Shown in pieces: positions 17,045 through 26,779 of a stretch of 51,009 bases of DNA (positions within the stretch are counted from its first letter, which is position 1; each line of letters opens with the position of its first letter). The DNA is from Alterirhizorhabdus solaris (lineage in GTDB: Bacteria; Pseudomonadota; Alphaproteobacteria; Sphingomonadales; Sphingomonadaceae). The notes beneath the pieces are model-generated. The model worked only from the letters and a program-made list of their open reading frames with translations, made no database searches and had not been told where the DNA came from. The DNA lies in the NCBI RefSeq assembly GCF_007785815.1, contig NZ_VNIM01000022.1:1-51009 (forward strand). Direction: 5' to 3'. A program made the translations under genes and the position numbers.

Positions 17045-17947
17045 GTGAGCGAGATCGCGCAGATCGGCTTGAAGCCCGCGCTGGAGCGGGTGGCCGCCGA
17101 GATCGACCGCAATTTCGATCTGCTGCTGCCCGTGCCGGAGGATCCGCGCGCCCGGCTGTTCCACGCCATGCGCCACGCCGCGATCGGCGGCGGCAAGCGC
17201 ATGCGCCCGCTGCTGGTATGCGCGGCGTGCGACCTTTTCAACGTCGATCGCGCCGCCGCGCTACGGGTGGCGACCGCGATCGAATGCATCCACGTCTATT
17301 CGCTGGTGCATGACGACCTGCCCTGCATGGACGACGACGACATGCGCCGTGGCCGGCCGACCGTGCACATCCAGTTCGACGAGGCGACGGCGGTGCTGGC
17401 CGGCGATTCGCTCCACGCGCTCGCCTTCGAGCTGCTGGCCGACGAGGCGACCCACGCCGACCCGTTCGTTCGCATCGAGCTGGTGCGGGAGCTGGCGCGG
17501 GCCAGCGGTCCTTCCGGCATGGCGGGCGGGCAGGCGATGGACCTCGCCGCCGAGCACGAGACGTTCGATCTTTCCACCGTCACCCGGCTGCAACAGCTCA
17601 AGACGGGCGCGCTGATTGGCTTCTGCCTGGAAGCCGCGGCGATCATGGGGCACGTGCCGGCCGAGGGCCGCACCCGCCTGCGCGGCTATGCCCGCGACAT
17701 CGGCCTGGCCTTCCAGATCGCCGACGACCTGCTCGACGTGGAGGGCGACGAGGCCGCCGTCGGCAAGCCGCTGCATAAGGACGAGGCCGCCGGCAAGGCC
17801 ACCTTCGTCTCGCTGCTGGGGGTGGAGCGCGCACGGCAGCAGGCGTCGATGCTCGTCGATCAGGCCATCGCACATCTCTCCAGCTTCGGTGCCGAGGCGG
17901 GCCTGCTCCGGGCCGTCGCACGCTATGTCGTCGAGAGGGACCGGTGA
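17045..17947 (+). CDS. ispA: Farnesyl diphosphate synthase
   Basis: The 300-aa trans-prenyltransferase has the first Asp-rich motif DDLPCMDDDDMRRG (DDx4D type, about residues 88-101) and the second, FQIADDLLDVEGD (about 223-235), plus GGKRMRPLL near residue 45 and GMAGGQAMDL. It condenses isopentenyl diphosphate with dimethylallyl and geranyl diphosphates for quinones, carotenoids and undecaprenyl carriers. The start is GTG at 17045, the first codon after the xseB gene in this frame that gives a family-like N-terminus. Its stop shares TGATG with coaD, so the two are translationally coupled. Confidence 0.95.
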   Translation: MSEIAQIGLKPALERVAAEIDRNFDLLLPVPEDPRARLFHAMRHAAIGGGKRMRPLLVCAACDLFNVDRAAALRVATAIECIHVYSLVHDDLPCMDDDDMRRGRPTVHIQFDEATAVLAGDSLHALAFELLADEATHADPFVRIELVRELARASGPSGMAGGQAMDLAAEHETFDLSTVTRLQQLKTGALIGFCLEAAAIMGHVPAEGRTRLRGYARDIGLAFQIADDLLDVEGDEAAVGKPLHKDEAAGKATFVSLLGVERARQQASMLVDQAIAHLSSFGAEAGLLRAVARYVVERDR

Positions 17948-18447
17948 TGCGGGTCGGGGTCTATCCGGGCACGTTCGATCCGATCACGCTGGGTCACATG
18001 GACATCATCGCGCGTGCCGCAGGGCTGGTGGACCGGCTGGTCGTGGGCGTCACGACCAATGCCTCCAAGTCGCCCATGTTCAGCGTGGACGAGCGAATGG
18101 CGATGGTACGGCGGGAAACCGGATCGCTGGCGGGCAACATCAGCGTCGTCGCCTTCGATTCGCTGCTGATGGACTTCGCCGAGCGCGAAGGCGCCTCGAT
18201 CATCGTGCGTGGCCTGCGCGCCGTTTCCGATTTCGAGTACGAATATCAGATGGCGGGAATGAACCAGCAGATCAACGACCGGGTCGAGACGGTCTTCCTG
18301 ATGGCCGACGTCGCGCTCCAGCCGATCGCCTCGCGGCTGGTGAAGGAGATCGCGATCTACGGCGGCCCGATCGACAAGTTCGTGCCCGAGGCGGTAGTGG
18401 CCGATATGGCGGCGCGCGTCGGGCTGCTCGGCCGTCGCGGCAGCTGA
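17947..18447 (+). CDS. coaD: Phosphopantetheine adenylyltransferase
   Basis: The 166-aa product MRVGVYPGTFDPITLGHMDI carries the nucleotidyltransferase TLGH motif in its usual position, the IIVRGLRAVSDFEYEYQM substrate loop and the SRLVKEI motif that replaces ISSTxxR variants. It transfers AMP to 4'-phosphopantetheine in coenzyme A synthesis. The ATG at 17947 shares a base with the ispA stop; a GTG one codon earlier is possible but adds an atypical Met. Length matches the family. Confidence 0.96.
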   Translation: MRVGVYPGTFDPITLGHMDIIARAAGLVDRLVVGVTTNASKSPMFSVDERMAMVRRETGSLAGNISVVAFDSLLMDFAEREGASIIVRGLRAVSDFEYEYQMAGMNQQINDRVETVFLMADVALQPIASRLVKEIAIYGGPIDKFVPEAVVADMAARVGLLGRRGS

Positions 18448-18480
18448 TCCTTGATGGGGCACCGCCCCGGGAGAGTAAGA

Positions 18481-19320
18481 ATGCGTATCGTTCGGATGCT
18501 GGCGCCGCTGCTCGTGCTGGTCGCCGCCCCCACCTTCGCCCAGAAGCCGGCGGTTTCGCCCGCCACGCCGGCCGCCCCCGCGCCGGCCCCGGCGGCCGAT
18601 CCGGCCAATATCCTCAACCTCGACCTGTCCACCGGCGGCCGCGTGTCCGTCCTGTTGCGGCCGGACAAGGCACCCGCCAGCGTGGAGCGGATCAGGCTGC
18701 TGGTGAAGCGCGGTTTCTACAATGGGCTGATCTTCCACCGCGTGATCGAGGGCTTCATGGCGCAGGGCGGTGATCCCAAGGGCGACGGCTCTGGCGGATC
18801 GGACCTGCCGGACCTGAAGGCCGAGTTCAACGACATGCCGCACGTGCGCGGCGAGATGTCGATGGCGCGCGCCGAATCGCCGGACAGCGCCAACAGCCAG
18901 TTCTTCCTCATGCTCGCGCCCAACCTCCAGCTCGACGGCAAATACACCGCCGTCGGCCGCGTGATCTCGGGCATGGGCTATGTCGACCTGATCGAGCGGG
19001 GCGAGCCGCCGGCCAACCCCTCGCGCATCATCCGCGCCTCCTTCGCCAGCGACAACGTGCCGCCGCCCCCACCCAGCGCGGCGCGTGCCAGTGATGCCGC
19101 GTCGGCGGCCGCCGATGCTGCCTCGCAGCAGGCGGTGGATGCGGCGATGGCCTCAGAAAGCGCGGCGCGCGCCGCCTCCTCGGGCGACAAGGCGACCGCC
19201 AGCGAGCGCGCGCAGGCCGCGAAGGTCTCGGCCGACGGGGCCGCCCGCGCCGCCGGCGACGCCGCCGAGGTGCTGGCCGCGCCGCCCGCCACGAAGCCCG
19301 CGCCGAAGCGTCGGCGCTGA
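18481..19320 (+). CDS. Secreted cyclophilin-type peptidyl-prolyl isomerase with Ala-rich tail
   Basis: The 279-aa product has a Sec signal (MRIVRMLAPLLVLVAAPTFA, cleavage after AFA/AQ) and a short Ala/Pro linker. A cyclophilin domain follows with GFYNGLIFHRVIEGFMAQGG, MARAESPDSANSQFFLML and GKYTAVGRVISGM. It should isomerise X-Pro bonds in envelope proteins. Beyond about residue 195 is an Ala/Ser-rich, probably disordered or helical tail ending in basic residues, longer than in standard cyclophilins. It lies 33 bp after coaD and is followed after 178 bp by queA. Confidence 0.92.
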   Translation: MRIVRMLAPLLVLVAAPTFAQKPAVSPATPAAPAPAPAADPANILNLDLSTGGRVSVLLRPDKAPASVERIRLLVKRGFYNGLIFHRVIEGFMAQGGDPKGDGSGGSDLPDLKAEFNDMPHVRGEMSMARAESPDSANSQFFLMLAPNLQLDGKYTAVGRVISGMGYVDLIERGEPPANPSRIIRASFASDNVPPPPPSAARASDAASAAADAASQQAVDAAMASESAARAASSGDKATASERAQAAKVSADGAARAAGDAAEVLAAPPATKPAPKRRR

Positions 19321-19498
19321 GGTAGCGCTGGTATAGGGCGACGGCAGCTGCCTTGCCGTCGCGAACCTGGCCGGCATCTGGATGGCGGCTACAATTGTTT
19401 ACCGGCGGCGCGGCCCCGCCAGCGGAACGCCATCGCAGCCTGTCCCCCGACTGGCCGGGCGTCGGTAGCAAGCCGGCTGCCCCGCCCGAGGATCATCG

Positions 19499-20533
19499 AT
19501 GCACGTCGATCTGTTCGATTTCCACCTGCCGCCCGATCGCATCGCTCTGCGTCCCGCTTCCCCGCGCGATGCGGCGCGGATGCTGGTGCTGGACGGCCCG
19601 GCGACGGTGGACGCACATGTCACGGACCTGCCCGGCCGGCTGCGCGCCGGCGATCTGCTGGTGTTCAACGACACCCGCGTGATCCCCGCGCAACTCGAGG
19701 GGCGGCGCGGCGATGCCCGGATCGGCGCGACGCTGCACAAGCGCGAGGGGCCACGCGCATGGCGCGCCTTCGTCCGCAATGCGAAGCGCGTGCGCGAGGG
19801 CGACACGATCGACTTCGGCGCGGGGGTGACGGCGGTGGCCGGGGCGCGGGCCGAGGACGGCTCGCTGCTGCTGACCTTCGATGGCGACGAACCCGTGGAA
19901 CTGCTGCTGGAACGCGCGGGGCGGATGCCGCTGCCTCCCTATATCGCCGGCAAGCGCCCCGCCGACGCGCGCGACGCCGACGACTACCAGACGATGTTCG
20001 CCGCCGAGCCGGGCGCCGTCGCCGCCCCCACCGCCGCGCTGCACTTCACCCCCGCGCTGCTGGCGGGGCTTGAGGCGGCCGGGGTCGATCATGCCACGCT
20101 GACGCTGCACGTCGGCGCCGGCACCTTCCTGCCGATGAAGGTGGACGATACCGCCGACCACCGGATGCACGCCGAATGGGGCCGGCTCGACGCCGCCACC
20201 GCCGACCGCCTCAACGCGGTGCGCGCAGGTGGCGGGCGGGTGATCGCGGTCGGCACCACCAGCCTGCGCCTGATCGAGAGCGCGGCCGACGAAAGCGGCA
20301 CGATCCGCCCGTTCGAGGGGGACACCGCGATCTTCATCACCCCCGGCTACCGCTTCCGCGGGATCGACGGGCTGATGACCAACTTCCACCTGCCGCGCTC
20401 CACCCTGTTCATGCTCGTCTCGGCGCTGATGGGGCGGGAGCGGATGCAGGCGGCCTATGCCCATGCGATCGCGGGCGGCTATCGGTTCTACAGCTATGGC
20501 GACGCGAGCCTGCTGCTGCCGGGCGGGGATTAG
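19499..20533 (+). CDS. queA: S-adenosylmethionine:tRNA ribosyltransferase-isomerase
   Basis: The 344-aa product [20 protein letters not shown] is full-length QueA. Markers are [37 protein letters not shown] and the C-terminal [20 protein letters not shown]. It transfers and rearranges the ribosyl group of AdoMet onto preQ1-tRNA to form epoxyqueuosine. The neighbour tgt catalyses the preceding base-exchange step, so the two form a queuosine unit separated by 46 bp. Confidence 0.97.
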   Translation: MHVDLFDFHLPPDRIALRPASPRDAARMLVLDGPATVDAHVTDLPGRLRAGDLLVFNDTRVIPAQLEGRRGDARIGATLHKREGPRAWRAFVRNAKRVREGDTIDFGAGVTAVAGARAEDGSLLLTFDGDEPVELLLERAGRMPLPPYIAGKRPADARDADDYQTMFAAEPGAVAAPTAALHFTPALLAGLEAAGVDHATLTLHVGAGTFLPMKVDDTADHRMHAEWGRLDAATADRLNAVRAGGGRVIAVGTTSLRLIESAADESGTIRPFEGDTAIFITPGYRFRGIDGLMTNFHLPRSTLFMLVSALMGRERMQAAYAHAIAGGYRFYSYGDASLLLPGGD

Positions 20534-20579
20534 GATCGCCAAACTCGACAGCGGGGCGGCCACGCTTCATGGAGCGGCG

Positions 20580-21716
20580 ATGACCGCGCCCCGCTTCGCC
20601 TTCACCATCGCCGCCACCGATGGCCGCGCCCGCACCGGCAGCATCGCCACGAAACGTGGGCAGATCCGTACCCCCGCCTTCATGCCGGTCGGCACCGCCG
20701 CCACCGTGAAGGCGATGAAGCCCGCCGACGTGCGCGCGACGGGGGCCGATATCATCCTCGGCAACACCTACCACCTGATGCTGCGCCCCGGCGCGGAGCG
20801 GGTGGCGCGGCTGGGCGGGCTGCACGCCTTCATGGGCTGGGATCGCCCGATCCTGACGGACAGCGGCGGTTATCAGGTGATGTCGCTTTCGGCGCTATCG
20901 AAGGTGACGGAGGAGGGTGTCGCCTTCCGCAGCCACCTCGACGGCTCGCGCCACATGCTCACCCCCGAACGCTCGATGGAGATCCAGCACCTGCTCGGCT
21001 CGAACATCGTGATGGCGTTCGACGAACTGGTGCCCACCACCAGCAAGCCCGAGGAGCAGGCGCGCGCGATGGAACGCTCGATGCGCTGGGCCGGCCGGTC
21101 ACGCACAGCGTTCGATCAGGCGGGGCGCGAGGATGCGGCGCTGTTCGGCATCCAGCAGGGCGCGCTGGACGAGGGGCTGCGGCGCGCCTCGGCCGAGGCG
21201 CTGCTGGCGATCGGATTCGATGGCTATGCGGTCGGCGGGCTGGCGGTGGGGGAGGGGCAGGAGGCGATGTTCGCCTGCCTCGATTATGCGCCCGGCCAGC
21301 TCGACCCGGCGAAACCGCGCTATCTGATGGGGGTGGGCAAGCCCGACGATATCGTCGGCGCGGTGGAGCGCGGGATCGACATGTTCGATTGCGTGCTGCC
21401 CACGCGCTCCGGCCGCAACGGGCAGGCGTTCACGTGGGACGGGCCGATCAACATCCGCAATGCGAAGTTCGCCGAGGACCGGGCGCCGCTCGATGCCGAA
21501 TGTGGTTGCCCGGCCTGCACCGGGTGGAGCCGGGCATACCTGCACCACCTCGTCCGCTCGGGCGAGATGCTGGGGGCGATGCTGATGACCGAGCACAACC
21601 TGACCTTCTACCAGTCGCTGATGCAGCGGCTGCGCGACGCGATCTCCGGGGCAACGCTGGCCGCCTTCGCCGACGGCTTTCGCGCGCGGTATCGGCGGAC
21701 CGGGCAGGGGGGCTGA
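20580..21716 (+). CDS. tgt: tRNA-guanine transglycosylase
   Basis: The 378-aa product [20 protein letters not shown] includes the nucleophile-side motif [19 protein letters not shown] near residue 92-110, [19 protein letters not shown], and [15 protein letters not shown]. The structural zinc site CGCPAC with a downstream His in YLHHL lies near residue 305-320. It swaps guanine-34 for preQ1 in tRNAs with GUN anticodons. The ATG at 20580 gives the usual N-terminus. It is the last gene of the rightward cluster and is followed by 547 bp without a clear gene. Confidence 0.97.
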   Translation: MTAPRFAFTIAATDGRARTGSIATKRGQIRTPAFMPVGTAATVKAMKPADVRATGADIILGNTYHLMLRPGAERVARLGGLHAFMGWDRPILTDSGGYQVMSLSALSKVTEEGVAFRSHLDGSRHMLTPERSMEIQHLLGSNIVMAFDELVPTTSKPEEQARAMERSMRWAGRSRTAFDQAGREDAALFGIQQGALDEGLRRASAEALLAIGFDGYAVGGLAVGEGQEAMFACLDYAPGQLDPAKPRYLMGVGKPDDIVGAVERGIDMFDCVLPTRSGRNGQAFTWDGPINIRNAKFAEDRAPLDAECGCPACTGWSRAYLHHLVRSGEMLGAMLMTEHNLTFYQSLMQRLRDAISGATLAAFADGFRARYRRTGQGG

Positions 21717-22263
21717 AGCACGGTTCTCTGCCTGACAGCGTACGATCTGGCGCATGTCTCGGGACGAGCGCGTCGATGACGATCCGAACGTGTCGAATAT
21801 CCCCGTCCGGATCGACCGTACCCACCTGGTCGAGGCATTCGCCATCAACCGTACGATTGCGGGCTGAACGTGGAAGGCTTCCGACGCGCCTCGGCGTGAT
21901 CGGTCGCGGCCCGCGCCTGCTGGCGGCTTGCGGCGTAACGCGGTACCGCTTTGACTGGTGGGGACAGAGCGGGATGCCGGTCGAACCGCCTGACCCTAAG
22001 GTGTCACAGCAGGGCGGGCGGTAAGGCCCATCATGCGGGGCGATGTCGATCGGGAATGATCGATCACGTTTTGCAGCGACGTACGAACGCGGCCGAGTGG
22101 GGCGTTGATCCGTGATCGCCACCTACGTCGTCACCCCGGCTTGTGCCGGGGTCTACCGCGCAACAAGCTAAAGTCGGCCCTTCGTGCGCGGCGGTGGATG
22201 CCGGAACAGGTCCGGCATGACAGGGGGAAACGTGAGCGACTTCCCGGCTACCGCAAGCGTAGT
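21717..22263. other. Intergenic region without a convincing gene
   Basis: Between tgt and the convergent helicase. The only candidate frame of interest is 21754-21867 (+, 37 codons, MSRDERVDDDPNVSN start) with no Shine-Dalgarno. The right part contains the paired inverted-repeat element described at 22127-22232. No rho-independent terminator with a T-tract was seen for either flanking gene. Confidence 0.6.
22127..22232. repeat. REP/BIME-like intergenic inverted repeat
   Basis: The left arm (about 22129-22158) holds a local hairpin CCCCGGC-TTGT-GCCGGGG, and the right arm (about 22191-22232) holds GCCGGA-ACAGG-TCCGGC. The two arms are also imperfect inverted copies of each other (CGTCACCCCGG...TCTACCGC against GCGGTGGATGCCGG...CATGACAG). 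This is the layout of dispersed palindromic repeats common between genes in alphaproteobacteria. No second copy was noticed in this window. Confidence 0.75.
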
Positions 22264-23817
22264 TCAGCTCCGCAGTTTATAGTCCAGGAAGGCCGGGATC
22301 GGGCCGTTCCAGCCATCGGCCGTCTCGATCGCGGGCAGTTCCGGCTCGCGGGCGGGCGGGCGGTCGTCGCGTCGATCGTCACGACGGGGCCGGTCGTCGC
22401 GGCGAGGGGCGCTGTCGGTGCGGGAGCGATCGTCACGGCGCGAGGCCGGGCGCTCGGCGCGATGGGTGCCCGCATCGACACGTGGCTGAGGCGAAACGGC
22501 CTCGCGACGCGGTGCCGCTTCCTCGCGACGCGGTGCAGCCTCCTCGCGGGGCGCGGCGGCCTCCTCCTGACGAGGGGCGTCGGCCCGCGATGCTTCGACC
22601 GGGGCCTGTTCCGTCCGCTCCTCGCGGCGCGGCCTGCGGCCACGGTCGCGGCGTGGTTCCTCGGTGCGAGGTGCCTCGGCCGGCGCGTCGGGAACGGGCG
22701 CGTCGTTGCCGGCGGCACGGGGTATCTTCGTGCTGGTCAGCTTCTCGATCTGGTCGATCGCCTCGGCGTCCTCGGGAGTCACCAGCGTGATCGCCTTGCC
22801 GGTCGCGCCGCCGCGTCCGGTGCGGCCGATGCGGTGGACGTAATCGTCCGGATGCCACGGCACGTCGAAGTTGAACACATGGCTCACGCCCTTGATGTCC
22901 AGCCCGCGTGCGGCCACGTCGGAGGCGACGAGGATGTTGATCTCGCCGGCCTTGAACCGCTCCAACTCGCGCAGCCGCTCGGCTTGCTCCATGTCGCCGT
23001 GGATCTGGCTGGCGGCGAAACCGTCACGCCGCAGCGTGTCGGCCAGTTCGCGCACCATCGTCTTGCGGTTAGAGAAGATGATCGCGGTCCGCACGTCCTC
23101 GGCGCGCAACAGGTCGCGCAGGCGGGATTTCTTGTTGCGCGACGAAACCTCGACCAGCAACTGCTCGATCTGGAGGTTGGCCGACGCCGGGCGCGACACC
23201 TCGATCCGCTTGGGGTTCGAGAGGAACTTGTCCGCCAGCTTCTTGATCGGCGGCGGCATCGTGGCGGAAAACAGCAGGGTCTGGCGCGTGGCCGGCAGCT
23301 TGGAGCAGATTTCCTCGATATCGGGGATGAAGCCCATGTCGAGCATCCGGTCCGCCTCGTCGATCACCAGCAGCGAGCAGCCGTTGAGCAGGATCTTGCC
23401 GCGCTGGAACAGGTCCATCAGCCGGCCCGGCGTGGCGATCAGCACGTCCACGCCCTTTTCGAGCGCGGCCTGCTGATCCCCCATCGAGACGCCGCCGATC
23501 AGCAGCGCCATCGAGAGCTTGTGATACTTGCCGTATTTCTCGAAATTTTCGGCCACCTGCGCGGCCAGTTCACGCGTCGGCTCCAGGATCAGCGAGCGCG
23601 GCATCCGCGCGCGGCTGCGGCCCTGCCCGAGGATGTCGATCATCGGCAGCACGAACGCCGCCGTCTTGCCCGTGCCCGTCTGCGCGATGCCGACGATGTC
23701 CTTCATCATCAGCACGGGGGGGATGGCCTGCGCCTGGATCGGCGTCGGCTCGGTATAGCCGGATTCGCCGATGGCGCGGAGGAGTTCGTCGGAGAGGCCG
23801 AGATCGGCGAATGTCAT
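22264..23817 (-). CDS. DEAD-box ATP-dependent RNA helicase (RhlE-like)
   Basis: The 517-aa product MTFADLGLSDELLRAIGESG has the Q motif, Walker A AQTGTGKT near residue 45, PTRELA, TPGRLMD, DEAD (VIDEADRMLDMGF), SAT (LFSATMP), and the helicase C-domain with VASDVAARGLDIKGV and HRIGRTGRGG. A charged tail rich in Arg, Asp, Glu and Pro from about residue 390 to 500 is probably an RNA-binding extension. It unwinds RNA duplexes in ribosome assembly or decay. A long upstream frame extension to 24411 is antisense to other sequence and was excluded. Confidence 0.94.
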   Translation of the reverse strand: MTFADLGLSDELLRAIGESGYTEPTPIQAQAIPPVLMMKDIVGIAQTGTGKTAAFVLPMIDILGQGRSRARMPRSLILEPTRELAAQVAENFEKYGKYHKLSMALLIGGVSMGDQQAALEKGVDVLIATPGRLMDLFQRGKILLNGCSLLVIDEADRMLDMGFIPDIEEICSKLPATRQTLLFSATMPPPIKKLADKFLSNPKRIEVSRPASANLQIEQLLVEVSSRNKKSRLRDLLRAEDVRTAIIFSNRKTMVRELADTLRRDGFAASQIHGDMEQAERLRELERFKAGEINILVASDVAARGLDIKGVSHVFNFDVPWHPDDYVHRIGRTGRGGATGKAITLVTPEDAEAIDQIEKLTSTKIPRAAGNDAPVPDAPAEAPRTEEPRRDRGRRPRREERTEQAPVEASRADAPRQEEAAAPREEAAPRREEAAPRREAVSPQPRVDAGTHRAERPASRRDDRSRTDSAPRRDDRPRRDDRRDDRPPAREPELPAIETADGWNGPIPAFLDYKLRS

Positions 23818-23930
23818 GGGCGATCCGGATAAAGGCACGGCCGATTTCCGGCCATGCAATAGCCCCGGCGCTTGGCGGCGAACCCGCGCGAAGTCAAGCA
23901 AAAGCGGCCCGGCGCGGACTTCGGGCGGCG

Positions 23931-24371
23931 CTACTTCGCGGGCGGCACCAGCTTGCGGAAGCGGGTGATGGCGCATTCGCCGCCCGATCGCGCGTGGATC
24001 GAGTCGCGATCGGCACAGATCGTCCGGTCGGCGGTGGGGCGCAGGTAGAAGCCGCCGTAGTAGTCGAGCGCCGGGCAGTCGTCGTCCAGCCTGGCGCGCA
24101 CCCGCTCGCCGCCTTTCAGCACGAAATCCACGCTGTCCGGCTCGGTGACGGCGGCAGCGGCGATGGAGGCGGCGGCGATGCAGCGCGGCGCCTTCTTCTC
24201 CTTGTATTTCGGTGTCGGGCTGCTGCCGGCAAGGCCGGTGCGGATGCGCACGATCACGCGCTCCACCCGCTCGCGGATGGTCACATCGGCATATTGCACA
24301 CGTTCGGCCGGCGCCGGCATCGGCACGGGCGGCAGCAGCGGCACCATGCCGGACAGCAGCAGCGCGGCCAT
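23931..24371 (-). CDS. Secreted hypothetical protein, 146 aa
   Basis: The product begins MAALLLSGMVPLLPPVPMPA, a likely Sec signal, followed by a mixed domain with YADVTIRERVERVIVRIRTG, then DSVDFVLKGGERVRARLDDD and a Cys-containing end (CPALDYYGGFYLRP, TICADRDSIHARSGGECAI). Four cysteines in the mature part suggest disulfides in the periplasm. The ATG at 24371 follows an AGGGGGG run; an upstream GTG is possible. No family is recognised. It lies on the same strand as and upstream of the helicase, with 113 bp between. Confidence 0.75.
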   Translation of the reverse strand: MAALLLSGMVPLLPPVPMPAPAERVQYADVTIRERVERVIVRIRTGLAGSSPTPKYKEKKAPRCIAAASIAAAAVTEPDSVDFVLKGGERVRARLDDDCPALDYYGGFYLRPTADRTICADRDSIHARSGGECAITRFRKLVPPAK

Positions 24372-24483
24372 CCCCCCTGTTCCGTTCACGACATCTCGAT
24401 CCGCATGGCACTGCCTTCGCGGCAAGGGGTTGAACCGGCGATTAATTGGCGGCGCGCAACGCCCGCGTCTATAGGGCAGGACG

Positions 24484-25938
24484 ATGACGATCGACCATGA
24501 AGACGCCGCCCTGCTCGCCGGGCTTGAGGCATTGCTCGGCCCGCGCGGCTTCACCCGCGATCCCGACGATCTGGCGCCGTGGCTGGTGGACTGGCGCGGG
24601 CGGGTGCGGGGGCAGGCGCTGGCGCTGCTCTCCCCCGCCGATGCCGGGCAGGTGGCGGCGATCGTGCGCGCGGCGGCCACGGCGCGGATGCCGCTGGTGC
24701 CGCAGGGGGGCAACACCTCGATGGTGGCGGGTGCCACGCCGCCGGCGCACGGTCGCGCGCTGATCGTGTCGTTGCGGCGGATGCGGGCGATCCTCGGCGT
24801 ATCGCCCGAGGACGGCGTCGCGATCGTGGAAGCAGGGGTCACGCTCTCGGCGCTGCACGAGGCGGCGGAGGCGGTGGGGATGCGCTTTCCCCTGTCGCTC
24901 GCCGCCAAGGGCACGGCCACGATCGGCGGACTGATCTCCACCAACGCCGGCGGTACGCAGGTGCTGCGCTTCGGCCCGATGCGCGCGCTGGTGCTGGGGG
25001 TGGAGGCGGTGCTGCCCGACGGCGCGCGGTTCGACGGGCTGTCGGCGCTGCGCAAGGACAATCGCGGCTACGATCTGCGCCAGTTGCTCGGCGGCGCGGA
25101 GGGCACGCTCGGGATCATCACGGCGGCGGCGCTGCGGCTGGTGCCGGCGATCGGCGCACGCGCGGTCGGCTGGGCCGGGCTGGAGACGCCGCAGGCCGCG
25201 CTCGGGCTGTTGCGCCGGCTGGAGGCGGCGACCGGGGCCGCGGTGGAAAGCTTCGAGCTGGTGCCCGAGGTCGCGCTCGATCTGGTGCTGCGCCACATTC
25301 CGGGCACGCGCGCGCCACTGGCCGGGCGACACCGCTGGAACGTGCTGGTGGAGGCGACCGCGCCCACCGGCGCCCCCGATCCGGCCGGGGCGCTGGGCGC
25401 GGCGCTGGCACAGGCGATCGACGACGGCCTCGTCGCCGATGCGACGGTGAGCGCCAGCGAGGCGCAGGCCGAGGCGCTGTGGAAGCTGCGCGAGTCGATC
25501 TCCGAGGCGGAGCGGGCGGACGGCATGGCCGCCAAGCACGATGTCGCGGTGCCGGTGTCGGCGATGCCCGGCTTCATCGAGAGCGCGCGGCAGGCGGTGG
25601 AGGCGCGCTTCCCCACCACCCGCGTGATCGCCTTCGGCCACCTCGGCGATGGCAACGTGCATTTCAACGTGCGCGCGCCGATGGGTGAGGACGGGCGGGC
25701 ATGGCTGGCACGCGAAGGGGCGGGGGTCAGTGCCTTCGTCCACGACCTTACCGTCGCGGCGGGCGGCTCCATCTCGGCGGAGCATGGCATCGGCCAGACC
25801 AAGCTGGCGGATTACGCGCGGCTGGCGGACCCGGCGCGGCTGGCGGCGCAGCGGGCGATCAAGGCCGCGCTCGATCCGCTGGGGCTGATGAATCCGGGCA
25901 AGCTCGTGCCGCTTGCACCCGAACCGCCCGCGCCATAG
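24484..25938 (+). CDS. FAD-linked 2-hydroxyacid dehydrogenase (GlcD/D2HGDH-like)
   Basis: The 484-aa product belongs to the vanillyl-alcohol-oxidase-fold flavoproteins. Its FAD-binding part has LVPQGGNTSMVAGATP (pyrophosphate loop near residue 75) and LSLAAKGTATIGGLISTNAG. The C-domain has the metal-site motif FGHLGDGNVHFNV near residue 380 and ends with AEHGIGQTK and LMNPGKLVP. This pattern fits D-2-hydroxyglutarate or D-lactate dehydrogenases passing electrons to a carrier. It begins 112 bp from the divergent secreted protein and is followed by sapC. The exact substrate is not determined. Confidence 0.92.
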   Translation: MTIDHEDAALLAGLEALLGPRGFTRDPDDLAPWLVDWRGRVRGQALALLSPADAGQVAAIVRAAATARMPLVPQGGNTSMVAGATPPAHGRALIVSLRRMRAILGVSPEDGVAIVEAGVTLSALHEAAEAVGMRFPLSLAAKGTATIGGLISTNAGGTQVLRFGPMRALVLGVEAVLPDGARFDGLSALRKDNRGYDLRQLLGGAEGTLGIITAAALRLVPAIGARAVGWAGLETPQAALGLLRRLEAATGAAVESFELVPEVALDLVLRHIPGTRAPLAGRHRWNVLVEATAPTGAPDPAGALGAALAQAIDDGLVADATVSASEAQAEALWKLRESISEAERADGMAAKHDVAVPVSAMPGFIESARQAVEARFPTTRVIAFGHLGDGNVHFNVRAPMGEDGRAWLAREGAGVSAFVHDLTVAAGGSISAEHGIGQTKLADYARLADPARLAAQRAIKAALDPLGLMNPGKLVPLAPEPPAP

Positions 25939-25981
25939 ACCGCGAGGGATTCCACCCTTCCGCAGATCAGGAGAAGACACG

Positions 25982-26779
25982 ATGGCCAGCGCCCCAGAGC
26001 AGGGACTGCCGCTTTTCTACAACCGGCTCGAACCGCTCTCCAGCGTGGCGCATGGTGACTGGAAGGCCCGCAAGGTGGAGGCGGCGCCGTTCCTCGCCAC
26101 CGCCCATGCCGTGCCGCTCACCGTCGAGGAATTCGCGCTGGCGCAGCGCCATTATCCGATCGTGTTCTCGGCCGGCGACAACCCCGTGCCGCTGGCGCTG
26201 ATGGGGCTGAACGAGGGCGTCAACGTGTTCGTCGACGAGACGGGCAAGTTGACCAGCGACGTGTATGTGCCGGCCTATGTCCGCCGCTATCCGTTCATGC
26301 TCGCCCGGCTGCGGCCGGAGGCGGACGAGCTGTCGCTGTGCTTCGATCCAGGCACCGAGGTGATCGGCAAGTTCGAGGAGGGCGAGCCGCTGTTCGAGGA
26401 CGGCCAGCCCGCCGCCGCCACGCGCGACGTGCTGGCCTTCTGCGAGCAGTTCGAGCAGGCCGGTCAGCGCACCGCCGCCTTCATGAAGGAACTGGCGGAT
26501 CACAAGCTGCTGATCGACGGCGAGGTCTCGATCCAGCCCGAGGGGGCGGACCAGCCGTTCGTGTATCGCGGCTTCCAGATGATCTCAGAGGACAAGCTGC
26601 GCGAGCTGCGCGGCGACGTGGCGCGCAAGCTGATCCAGTCCGGCCTGCTGGCGCTGGTCTATGGCCACCTGTTCTCGCTGTCGCTGATCCGCGAGATCTT
26701 CGGCCGGCAGGTGCAGCTGGGCAAGGTGCCGGGCGCACAGGCGTTCGCCCCCGCCGGCGAGCCGGTGGCCGCTTCCTGA
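25982..26779 (+). CDS. SapC-family protein
   Basis: The 265-aa product MASAPEQGLPLFYNRLEPLS shows the SapC core: LFYNRLEPLSSVAHGDWK, FPIVF-like HYPIVFSAGDNPVPLALMGL, then VYVPAYVRRYPFML and LCFD. SapC was first tied to the S-layer secretion locus of Campylobacter, but in sphingomonads it occurs as a single cytosolic gene of unclear role, often near TonB-receptor or tryptophan-halogenase genes. Here it follows an FAD dehydrogenase and overlaps the cytochrome b561 gene by one base (TGATG), so those two are co-translated. A GGAG site precedes the ATG. Confidence 0.88.
   Translation: MASAPEQGLPLFYNRLEPLSSVAHGDWKARKVEAAPFLATAHAVPLTVEEFALAQRHYPIVFSAGDNPVPLALMGLNEGVNVFVDETGKLTSDVYVPAYVRRYPFMLARLRPEADELSLCFDPGTEVIGKFEEGEPLFEDGQPAAATRDVLAFCEQFEQAGQRTAAFMKELADHKLLIDGEVSIQPEGADQPFVYRGFQMISEDKLRELRGDVARKLIQSGLLALVYGHLFSLSLIREIFGRQVQLGKVPGAQAFAPAGEPVAAS

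Noticed and set aside
21754-21867. 37-codon rightward frame in the tgt-helicase gap
   Set aside because: No ribosome site, no recognisable features and no coupling to neighbours; chance is likely.
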